This document shows positions 1 through 5,541 of a stretch of 5,541 bases of DNA, piece by piece. Below the pieces are notes generated by a model, which saw only the letters and a list, made by a program, of their open reading frames with translations, ran no database searches and was not told the DNA's origin. Numbering within the stretch: position 1 is the stretch's first letter; each line of letters opens with the position of its first letter. Origin of the DNA: Rubrivivax sp. (GTDB lineage: Bacteria > Pseudomonadota > Gammaproteobacteria > Burkholderiales > Burkholderiaceae_C); NCBI GenBank assembly GCA_030693565.1, contig JAUYAJ010000099.1, positions 1 through 5,541 on the forward strand, given 5' to 3'. The position numbers were made by a program, and so were the translations under genes.

Positions 1-788
1 ATGAAGACGTCGCGCCAGTCGTCTTCGCGCAGCCCGTCGCCGAACACCGAGGGATTCAGGTTGTCGGGCTTGGCACGAAACTCGGCGCCGATCGCCAGGT
101 CCTTGCGCAGCAGCAGCGCGAGCGAGGCTTCGGGCTGCAGCCGGTCGTGCGACCGTGCCGTGCCGCCGAAGCCGAGCAAGCCGTTCTGGTTGGCGCGCGT
201 GGCGCGCAGCGTCAGGTTGGCCAGTACACCCTGGGCGAGAAACAGCTTGGTGGCGCTGAGATAAACATCGGTGCCGTGGTCGCGCGCACCGAGCGACTGC
301 AACACGGCGGCGAAAGGTGCGACGACGTCGAGCCGCTTGTGCTGCACGCCGAGCGCGAGCTGCGGGTGCCAGCGGTCGCTGTCGAGCACGGCGTCGCCGG
401 CGAGCCTGAGCTTGGCGCCGACGATGGTCTGCTGCAACCGCAGGCCGGGGAAGCCCAGCGGCGCGATGCGGTCGCCGGTGTCGAAGTCCTGGCGCGCCAG
501 CGACAGCTCGAGCCGGTCACCAAAGCCCAGCGCCACACCTTGAACGCTGAGGGCGTAGTCCTGCGTGCGCAGCCGGGTCACGAAGGCGCTGGCGCCGACC
601 TGGCCTGTCGTGGCGTGGCTGGCGGTGAGCGCCCAGGGCGTGAGGCCGCCGCCGGCGGCGCCGTCGATGCTGCTCACGCCGGAGGTCAGCAAGAGCTTGC
701 CTTGCGGACCCGATGTTTGGGCGGTGGCCGCAACGGCGACCACGGCCAGTGCACAGGCCGCCGCGGCCAAGCGAAGAGTGGGGTCCAT
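1..788 (-). CDS. DUF3034-family exported protein, C-terminus cut by window edge
   Basis: Reading the minus strand from the ATG at 788-786 gives 262 uninterrupted codons to the left edge, so the C-terminus and stop lie outside. Residues 1-23 look like a Sec signal peptide: MDPTLR, then an Ala/Val/Leu-rich core, ending Ala-Thr-Ala before Gln24. The mature part begins KLLLTSGVSSIDGAAGGGLT (31-50), which I recognise as the opening of DUF3034 proteins. DYALSVQG (78-84 region), DRLELSLARQDFDT (91-104) and the late DDWRDVF (257-262) also fit. Alternating polar and apolar segments suggest an outer-membrane beta-barrel; this is inference. The family has no established function. An in-frame TAA just upstream (802-800) excludes a longer start from the next ATG, and no clear Shine-Dalgarno is visible. 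It lies 52 bases after mnmA on the same strand and may be cotranscribed. From memory of the family, about 30-50 residues are missing. Confidence 0.85.
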   Translation of the reverse strand, partial: MDPTLRLAAAACALAVVAVAATAQTSGPQGKLLLTSGVSSIDGAAGGGLTPWALTASHATTGQVGASAFVTRLRTQDYALSVQGVALGFGDRLELSLARQDFDTGDRIAPLGFPGLRLQQTIVGAKLRLAGDAVLDSDRWHPQLALGVQHKRLDVVAPFAAVLQSLGARDHGTDVYLSATKLFLAQGVLANLTLRATRANQNGLLGFGGTARSHDRLQPEASLALLLRKDLAIGAEFRAKPDNLNPSVFGDGLREDDWRDVF

Positions 789-814
789 GCTTCGAAGTTA
801 AGGCATGGACCGGC

Positions 815-828
815 CCGGCGATCGCCGG
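815..828. repeat. Perfect 14-bp palindrome in the mnmA/DUF3034 gap
   Basis: CCGGCGATCGCCGG reads the same on both strands and fills the middle of the 52-base gap between the mnmA stop and the next minus-strand start. It could fold as a 5-bp G/C stem with a GATC loop. No T-run follows on the minus strand, so it is not a standard intrinsic terminator. In DNA this GC-rich a palindrome of this kind can arise by chance, and I assign no function. Confidence 0.5.
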
Positions 829-840
829 ATAAGGCGCGAA

Positions 841-1962
841 TCAGGATCGGATCTCTGCGGGCGTGGCGACGTTGCCGCTGCTGGCGATGACACCGCCGCC
901 GAGGCAGACCTCGCCGTCGTAAAGCACGGCCGACTGGCCCGGCGTCACGGCCCACTGCGCGGCGTCGAAGTCGAGTTCGAAGCCGTTGCCGGCGAGCGGC
1001 GCGTAGCGGCAGGGCGCGTCGGTTTGCCGGTAGCGGGTTTTGGCCGCCAGCGGGCCGGCGGCTGGCGCCACGCCGGCAACCCAGCTGCAGTCGTCGGCTT
1101 GCAGGTGTGTGGCCAGCAGCCAGGGGTGGTCATGGCCCTGGACGACGCGCAGCGCGTTGCGCGCCGGCTCCTTCTTCGCCACGTACCAGGGCAGGTGCGT
1201 GCCGCCGCCCGACTGGACGCCGCCGATGCCCAGCCCCTGGCGCTGGCCCAGGGTGTAGAAGCTCAGGCCGACATGGCGGCCGACTTCGCGGCCACGCTCG
1301 TCGAGCAGCGGGCCGGGCGCGTGGTCGAGGTAGCGGTTCAGGAAGTCGCGGAAAGGGCGCTCGCCGATGAAGCAGATGCCGGTCGAGTCCTTTTTCTTCG
1401 CATTCGGCAGCCCGATCTCGGCGGCGATGCGCCGCACCTCGGTCTTCTTCAGCTCGCCCACCGGGAACAGCGTGTTGGCCAGCTGGGCCTGGTTCAGCCG
1501 GTGCAGGAAGTAGCTCTGGTCTTTCGCCGGGTCCAGGCCTTTGAGCAGCTGAAAGCCGGTGCCGGTTTCACGCACGCGGGCGTAGTGGCCGGTGGCGATC
1601 TTCTGCGCGCCCAGGCGCAGCGCGTGGTCGAGGAAGGCCTTGAACTTGATCTCGGCGTTGCACAGCACGTCGGGGTTGGGCGTGCGGCCGGCCTGGTATT
1701 CGCGCAGGAATTCGGCGAACACCCGGTCTTTGTATTCGGCGGCGAAGTTGACGTGCTCGAGCTCGATGCCGATGACGTCGGCGACCGCCGCGGCATCGAC
1801 GAAGTCGACGTTCGACGAGCAGTATTCGCTGTCGTCGTCGTCTTCCCAGTTCTTCATGAAGATGGCGACGACGTCAAAGCCTTGCTGCTTGAGCAGCCAG
1901 GCGCTGACCGCCGAATCGACGCCACCGCTGAGCCCCACCACCACCCGCTGTTTGCCTGCCAT
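841..1962 (-). CDS. mnmA: tRNA-specific 2-thiouridylase MnmA
   Basis: This 373-residue protein is full length for the family. MnmA activates U34 of the anticodon of tRNA-Lys, tRNA-Glu and tRNA-Gln with ATP. It then inserts sulfur delivered through the IscS/Tus relay, giving 2-thiouridine (EC 2.8.1.13), in the cytosol. The N-terminal PP-loop ATP-binding motif SGGVDS is at residues 12-17, followed by MKNWEDDDDSEYC (36-48). The two catalytic cysteines are Cys101 in NPDVLCNAEIKF and Cys197 in STGICFIGERPF. TGHYAR (124-129) and KDQSYFL (147-153) are also family signatures. The C-terminal beta-barrel ends with TPGQSAVLYDGEVCLGGGVI (340-359). The ATG at 1962 puts the PP loop at the normal distance from the N-terminus, although no strong Shine-Dalgarno precedes it. 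It starts 34 bases after the stop of the small gene upstream on the same strand, so it may depend partly on that transcript. All key residues are intact. Confidence 0.98.
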   Translation of the reverse strand: MAGKQRVVVGLSGGVDSAVSAWLLKQQGFDVVAIFMKNWEDDDDSEYCSSNVDFVDAAAVADVIGIELEHVNFAAEYKDRVFAEFLREYQAGRTPNPDVLCNAEIKFKAFLDHALRLGAQKIATGHYARVRETGTGFQLLKGLDPAKDQSYFLHRLNQAQLANTLFPVGELKKTEVRRIAAEIGLPNAKKKDSTGICFIGERPFRDFLNRYLDHAPGPLLDERGREVGRHVGLSFYTLGQRQGLGIGGVQSGGGTHLPWYVAKKEPARNALRVVQGHDHPWLLATHLQADDCSWVAGVAPAAGPLAAKTRYRQTDAPCRYAPLAGNGFELDFDAAQWAVTPGQSAVLYDGEVCLGGGVIASSGNVATPAEIRS

Positions 1963-1996
1963 CGGGGGATTATCCGGGGGCGCGGCCGCCCGCTGC

Positions 1997-2248
1997 TCAG
2001 CAGGTCAGCATGCCCGAGCGATTGCGGATCATGTCGCGTGCGCGGGTCAGTGCGTAGCAGATCGCCTCGCCGGGCGAAGGCCAGCGGTAGCCGCAGGCCA
2101 CGCTTTCGTCGCGATAGGCCTCGCGCTGGCTGGGCGCGCCGCGCTCACGGCGCACGATCAGCGCCGCGATGTAGCCGTCGCCACGCGGCGCGTCGAGCGC
2201 GCCGGCAAAGATGCGGTAATCGCCTTCGGTGCATTCTTCGAACTGCAT
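1997..2248 (-). CDS. Conserved-looking hypothetical protein, 83 residues
   Basis: I do not recognise a named family. The protein is small, soluble and compact, with no signal peptide or membrane segment. An N-terminal part rich in predicted strand (YRIFAGAL at 11-18, GYIAALIVRR at 25-34) is followed by REAYRDESVACGYRW (42-56) and a likely amphipathic helix (PSPGEAICYALTRARDMIR, 57-75). Four cysteines occur at 6, 52, 64 and 83, the last being the final residue; there is no CxxC pair. Evidence that it is a real gene: a good Shine-Dalgarno AAGGA sits 7 bases before the ATG, the composition is protein-like, and it ends 34 bases before mnmA on the same strand. I have a loose memory of similar short proteins in Comamonadaceae-type genomes, but no function. 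A link to tRNA thiolation would be speculation from position alone. Confidence 0.72.
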   Translation of the reverse strand: MQFEECTEGDYRIFAGALDAPRGDGYIAALIVRRERGAPSQREAYRDESVACGYRWPSPGEAICYALTRARDMIRNRSGMLTC

Positions 2249-2255
2249 GCGGACA

Positions 2256-2260
2256 TCCTT
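2256..2260 (-). promoter_or_regulatory. Shine-Dalgarno site of the 83-residue gene
   Basis: The minus strand reads AAGGA here, 7 bases before the ATG at 2248. This is the only clear ribosome binding site among the four genes, and it fixes the start. A nearby minus-strand ATG at 2256 is in another frame. Confidence 0.7.
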
Positions 2261-2317
2261 GAATCAATGCGGGCGCATGGTCTGCTGCGACAAGGCGCTG
2301 CGCCATCCCCCCGTGGA

Positions 2318-2341
2318 GGGCACCCCCCTTGAGCGGTGCCC
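2318..2341. repeat. Inverted repeat with 7-bp arms and 10-base loop
   Basis: GGGCACC at 2318-2324 is matched by GGTGCCC at 2335-2341, with loop CCCCTTGAGC. A smaller hairpin, GGCG-CTG-CGCC, lies just to the left at 2294-2304. The stem lies between divergent genes and has no T-run, so terminator function is unlikely. Candidates are an operator, or part of a dispersed C-rich intergenic repeat of the type common in Burkholderiales genomes; the latter is a resemblance from memory only. Confidence 0.45.
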
Positions 2342-2414
2342 CGTCGGCCGCCCCGGGCTTGCCCTGGCCATGGGATGATGCCCGCCGTCCGTGGCACTGG
2401 CATCCTCCGTTCGT

Positions 2415-5400
2415 ATGAGCACAAACGCATTGACACCGGCCTATAAACGCCAGCCCACGCTGCACGGTGAAGCCATCGTCTTCGTCAGCGACGACGATCT
2501 CTGGCGCGTGTCCGCAAGCGGCGGCGTCGCCCAGCGGCTCACCGCCGGGGTCTCCGAACCGGGCTCGCCCAGCCTGTCGCCCTGCGGCCGCTGGCTGGCT
2601 TATGTCGGCCGCGACGAACTGCATGCCGAGGTCTGGCTGATGCCGGCAGCGGGCGGGCCAGCGCGCCGGCTGAGCTGGCTGGGCGCCGACACCGCCGTGC
2701 GCGGCTGGACGCCAGGCGGCCGCATCCTGTTGGCCAGCAACCATGGCCAGCCCTTCTTCCGCAACCTGCACATGTTCACGCTGGCGCCCGAAGGCGGTGC
2801 GCCAGAGCAGCTCAAGCTTGGCCAGGTCAACCACCTGGCCTTCGGCCCCGGCGGCGCCCAGGTGATCGGCCGCAACACCGCCGACCCGGCGCGCTGGAAA
2901 CGCTACCGCGGCGGCACCGCTGGCCACTTGTGGGTTGACGCCGACGGCAGCGGTCAGTTCCGCCGCATGACCGAGCTGCAAGGCAACCTGACGTCGCCGA
3001 TGTGGCTGGGCGAGCGCATCTACTTCCTGGGTGACGGCGAAGGCGTCGGCAATCTGTATTCCTGCCGCCCGGACGGCAGCGAACTGCGCCGCCACAGCGA
3101 CCACGATGCGTTCTATGCGCGCTTCGCCCAGAGCGACGGCCAGCGCATCGTCTACCAGTGCGGCGCTGAGATCTGGCTGCATGACGCCGCCACCGACAGC
3201 AGCCGGCGTGTCGACATCGAGCTGCCGTCGGCGCGCGCGCAGGCGGCGCGCCGCTTCGTGCCCGCCGGCGAACATCTGCAGGGCATGCAGCTGCACCCGG
3301 CCGGCCACAGCGTGGCGCTGGAAGCGCGCGGCCAGCTCTTTAGCCTGGCGCTCTGGGAGGGTGCGGTGCGCCAGCATGGCAGCGCCGACGGTGCCCGCCG
3401 CCGCGCCGCCCAGTGGCTGGCCGATGGCGCCAGCATGGTCTGGGTCAGCGATGGCGCCGGCGAGGAGCGCGTCGTGCTGCAAGAGGCTGGCAGCGAGCGC
3501 ACGCTGCCCTGGGACATCGGTCGCATGACGGCACTGAGCGCGGCGCCGGCCGGGCGCCGGCTGGCGATCGCCAACCACCGCAACGAATTGCTGATCGGCG
3601 ACCTGGACAGTGGCGACGTCCGCTGCGCCGACCGCAGCGACGACGGCGCCATCGAAGGCCTGGCCTGGTCGGCCGACGGCGCCTGGCTGGCCTATTCGTT
3701 CCAGACCGGATTGCGCCAGCGCGCCATCAAGCTGCTCGACGTTGGCGCTGGCACGGCGACGCTGGTGACCCAGCCCGAGTTCAGCGACTACGCGCCGGCC
3801 TTCGACCCCGAGGGCCGCTACCTCTATTTCCTCTCGGTGCGCACCTTCGACCCGGTCTACGACAGCGTGCAGTTCGAACTCAGCTTTCCGCGCGCCGCCC
3901 GGCCTTACCTGATCGCGTTGCAGGCCGGTGGCAGCTCGCCCTTCGATCCGGCGCCGCGCGGCCTGCGCGCCGACGCCGACAAGAAGGCCAAGGCCGATGC
4001 GCCGGCAGCGCTGGTGGTGCAGCTCGGTGGCATCACCCAGCGCGTGGCCGCTTTTCCGGTGGCCGAGAACCTGTTCGGCCGCATCGCCGGCATCGCCGGC
4101 GGCAAGGTGGTGTGGAGCGTGCTGCCGATGGCCGGCGCCCATGGCCGCGGTGGCCACAAGCCCGGGCCGGGGCGGCTGGAGCTGTTCGACTTCGCCACCG
4201 GCGAGGTCAAGACCTTGCTCGACAAGGCCGACCAGTTCGTCGTCGCCGCCGACCATGTCAGCTTGCTGGCGCGCGAAGGCCAGCGGCTGCGCGCCATCGC
4301 CGCCGACAAGCCCAAAGACAAGGAAGACGCCGGCACCGACAAACCCTCGCGCAAGAGCGGCTGGATCGACCTGGCCCGCGTGCGGCTGGCGGTCAACCCG
4401 GCGCTCGAATGGCGGCAGATGCTGCGTGAGGTCTGGCGCTTGCAGCGCGACCAGTTCTGGGTGGCCGACATGTCGGGCATCGACTGGGAGGCGGTCTGGC
4501 GGCGCTACGAGCCGCTGCTCGAACGTGTGGCCACGCGCGGCGAGTTCTCCGACCTGGTCTGGGAACTGCAAGGTGAGCTCGGCACCTCGCATGCCTATGA
4601 GTCGGGCGGCGACCATCGCAAACCGCCGGCGGTGGCGCTGGGATTCCTGGGCGCCAGCCTGCGCTTTGCCGGCGACGCGCGCGGCTACGAAATCACCCAT
4701 CTGGTGGCCGGCGACCCCTGGGATGGCGGCGCCGACTCGCCGCTGCGCGCTGTCGGTGTCGAGGCCCAACTCGGCGAGCGCATCCTGGCCGTCGGCGGCC
4801 AGCCGGTGACGCAGGCGCTGCCGCCCGAGGCCTTGCTGGTCCACCAGGCTGGCGCCAAGGTCGCATTGACGCTGGCCGCTGGCGAGCCCGGCCAGGAAAT
4901 CCGCCGCGAGGTGCTGGTGGGCTTGCTCACCGACGAAGTGCCGGCGCGCTACCGCGAGTGGGTCGAAGGCAAGCGCGCCTGGGTCCATGCCCAGGGCGGC
5001 GGGCGCATCGGCTACTTCCACCTGCCCGACATGATGTCGGCCGGTTTTGCCGAGTTCCACCGCTATTTCGAAGCCGAGAGCGACCGCGACGCCCTCATCG
5101 TCGACCTGCGCTACAACCGCGGCGGCCATGTCTCGCAGCTGCTGCTGGAGAAGCTGGCGCGTCGGCGCGTGGGCTACGCCACGGCGCGCTGGGGACGGCC
5201 GACGCCCTACCCCGAGGCTTCGCCCGCCGGCCCGGTGGTGGCGCTGGCCAACGAACACGCCGGGTCCGACGGCGACATCTTCTCGCACTGCTTCAAGCTG
5301 ATGGGCCTGGGCACGCTGGTGGGAACACGCACCTGGGGCGGTGTCGTGGGCATCTGGCCGCGTCACGCGCTGATCGACGGCAGCCAGACCACCCAGCCCG

Positions 5401-5541
5401 AATACTCGTTCTGGTTCAAGGACGTTGGCTGGGCGGTCGAGAACCACGGCACCGACCCGCAGATCGAGGTTGACAACGCGCCCCAGGATGGCGCCGCCGG
5501 CCGCGACCGCCAGCTCGAGACGGCGCTGGCGACGGCGCTGC
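2415..5541 (+). CDS. Tricorn-type serine protease (peptidase family S41), 3' end cut by window edge
   Basis: The frame is open for 1042 codons from the ATG at 2415 to the right edge; archaeal tricorn has about 1070 residues, so little is missing. Tricorn is a large cytosolic protease that cuts peptides into short oligopeptides for aminopeptidases. No signal peptide is present. Layout: a first beta-propeller (about 10-300, with HGEAIVFVSDDDLW at 17-30 and RWKRYRGGT at 160-168), a second propeller (about 310-630), a Lys/Asp-rich linker (632-648), a helical domain (about 660-735), a PDZ domain (about 743-840), and the S41 catalytic core (about 845 on, with DLRYNRGG at 897-904). Catalytic residues are intact: Ser725-His726 in TSHAY, nucleophile Ser951-Asp952 in GSDGD, and Glu1009 in VENHGTDP. 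These match Ser745/His746, Ser965/Asp966 and Glu1023 of the Thermoplasma enzyme, with identical Ser-to-Glu spacing. An in-frame TGA at 2376 limits the start; GTG 2391 is a weaker alternative. No clear Shine-Dalgarno is visible. Confidence 0.96.
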   Translation, partial: MSTNALTPAYKRQPTLHGEAIVFVSDDDLWRVSASGGVAQRLTAGVSEPGSPSLSPCGRWLAYVGRDELHAEVWLMPAAGGPARRLSWLGADTAVRGWTPGGRILLASNHGQPFFRNLHMFTLAPEGGAPEQLKLGQVNHLAFGPGGAQVIGRNTADPARWKRYRGGTAGHLWVDADGSGQFRRMTELQGNLTSPMWLGERIYFLGDGEGVGNLYSCRPDGSELRRHSDHDAFYARFAQSDGQRIVYQCGAEIWLHDAATDSSRRVDIELPSARAQAARRFVPAGEHLQGMQLHPAGHSVALEARGQLFSLALWEGAVRQHGSADGARRRAAQWLADGASMVWVSDGAGEERVVLQEAGSERTLPWDIGRMTALSAAPAGRRLAIANHRNELLIGDLDSGDVRCADRSDDGAIEGLAWSADGAWLAYSFQTGLRQRAIKLLDVGAGTATLVTQPEFSDYAPAFDPEGRYLYFLSVRTFDPVYDSVQFELSFPRAARPYLIALQAGGSSPFDPAPRGLRADADKKAKADAPAALVVQLGGITQRVAAFPVAENLFGRIAGIAGGKVVWSVLPMAGAHGRGGHKPGPGRLELFDFATGEVKTLLDKADQFVVAADHVSLLAREGQRLRAIAADKPKDKEDAGTDKPSRKSGWIDLARVRLAVNPALEWRQMLREVWRLQRDQFWVADMSGIDWEAVWRRYEPLLERVATRGEFSDLVWELQGELGTSHAYESGGDHRKPPAVALGFLGASLRFAGDARGYEITHLVAGDPWDGGADSPLRAVGVEAQLGERILAVGGQPVTQALPPEALLVHQAGAKVALTLAAGEPGQEIRREVLVGLLTDEVPARYREWVEGKRAWVHAQGGGRIGYFHLPDMMSAGFAEFHRYFEAESDRDALIVDLRYNRGGHVSQLLLEKLARRRVGYATARWGRPTPYPEASPAGPVVALANEHAGSDGDIFSHCFKLMGLGTLVGTRTWGGVVGIWPRHALIDGSQTTQPEYSFWFKDVGWAVENHGTDPQIEVDNAPQDGAAGRDRQLETALATAL

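Larger units (their letters stand above)
2249..2414. promoter_or_regulatory. Divergent intergenic region, presumed promoters of both transcription units
   Basis: This 166-base stretch separates the minus-strand genes from the plus-strand tricorn gene, so promoters for both directions must lie here or within the flanking 5' ends. I could not identify a convincing -35/-10 pair for either direction. A TTGTCG on the minus strand near 2293-2288 has no acceptable -10 partner and would put the start too close to the ribosome binding site. The middle is rich in C and G runs and contains a 7-bp inverted repeat. No open frame here looks coding. Confidence 0.4.

Noticed and set aside
147..890. A 247-codon plus-strand open frame over the left part of the window
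   Set aside because: It is codon-aligned antisense to the DUF3034 gene, whose signal peptide and family motifs identify the true strand.
805..2262. A 485-codon plus-strand open frame opposite mnmA
   Set aside because: It is a codon-aligned shadow of mnmA, which is certain from its PP loop and two catalytic cysteines. The shadow also runs past the gene without any recognisable motif.
2254..2293. Possible sigma-70 promoter for the 83-residue gene (TTGTCG as -35)
   Set aside because: The hexamer at about 17-19 bases spacing matches TATAAT poorly, and the start would fall almost on the ribosome binding site.
2318..2341. Intrinsic terminator
   Set aside because: The stem has no T-run on either strand and lies between divergent genes where no transcript needs to end.
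3413..4429. A 338-codon plus-strand open frame in another frame inside the tricorn gene
   Set aside because: It is rich in Arg, Ala and Gly, as expected for an out-of-frame reading of GC-rich coding DNA, and it lies wholly within a well-supported gene.
2145..5447. An 1100-codon open frame on the minus strand opposite the tricorn gene
   Set aside because: It is exactly codon-aligned with the sense gene, so it is open only because the sense gene lacks TTA, CTA and TCA. Its translation is biased in composition and shows no domain, whereas the sense protein has all tricorn catalytic motifs.

Overview
The window is very GC-rich DNA with strong G/C third-position bias. Gene content points to a betaproteobacterium, most likely Burkholderiales of the Rubrivivax/Leptothrix/Roseateles kind; this is inferred from protein family style and composition, not from a marker gene. 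It looks like ordinary chromosome. I see no insertion sequence, phage gene, tRNA, rRNA or CRISPR array.

Layout: positions 1-2248 hold three genes on the minus strand, read right to left. First is an unrecognised 83-residue protein (2248-1997). Next is mnmA, the tRNA 2-thiouridylase (1962-841). Last is a DUF3034-type exported protein (788 down to the left edge, C-terminus missing). The gaps are short (34 and 52 bases), so a single transcript is possible, but the three proteins have no obvious common pathway. From 2415 to the right edge, on the plus strand, runs one very large gene for a tricorn-type S41 serine protease, of which 1042 codons are present. Its last few residues and stop codon lie outside. 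A 166-base divergent intergenic region (2249-2414) separates the two transcription units and contains a C-rich inverted repeat.

Functionally, mnmA is housekeeping (wobble uridine thiolation). The DUF3034 protein probably belongs to the outer membrane or periplasm. The tricorn homologue is a cytosolic oligopeptide-degrading protease with every expected catalytic residue in place. The two edge genes are incomplete only because of the window boundaries.

Several very long open frames lie antisense to these genes, including one of 1100 codons opposite the protease. They are codon-aligned shadows caused by the absence of TTA, CTA and TCA codons and are not annotated. I found no convincing sign of an undescribed system. 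The points most worth a second look are the bacterial tricorn, the small hypothetical gene ahead of mnmA, and the intergenic inverted repeat.
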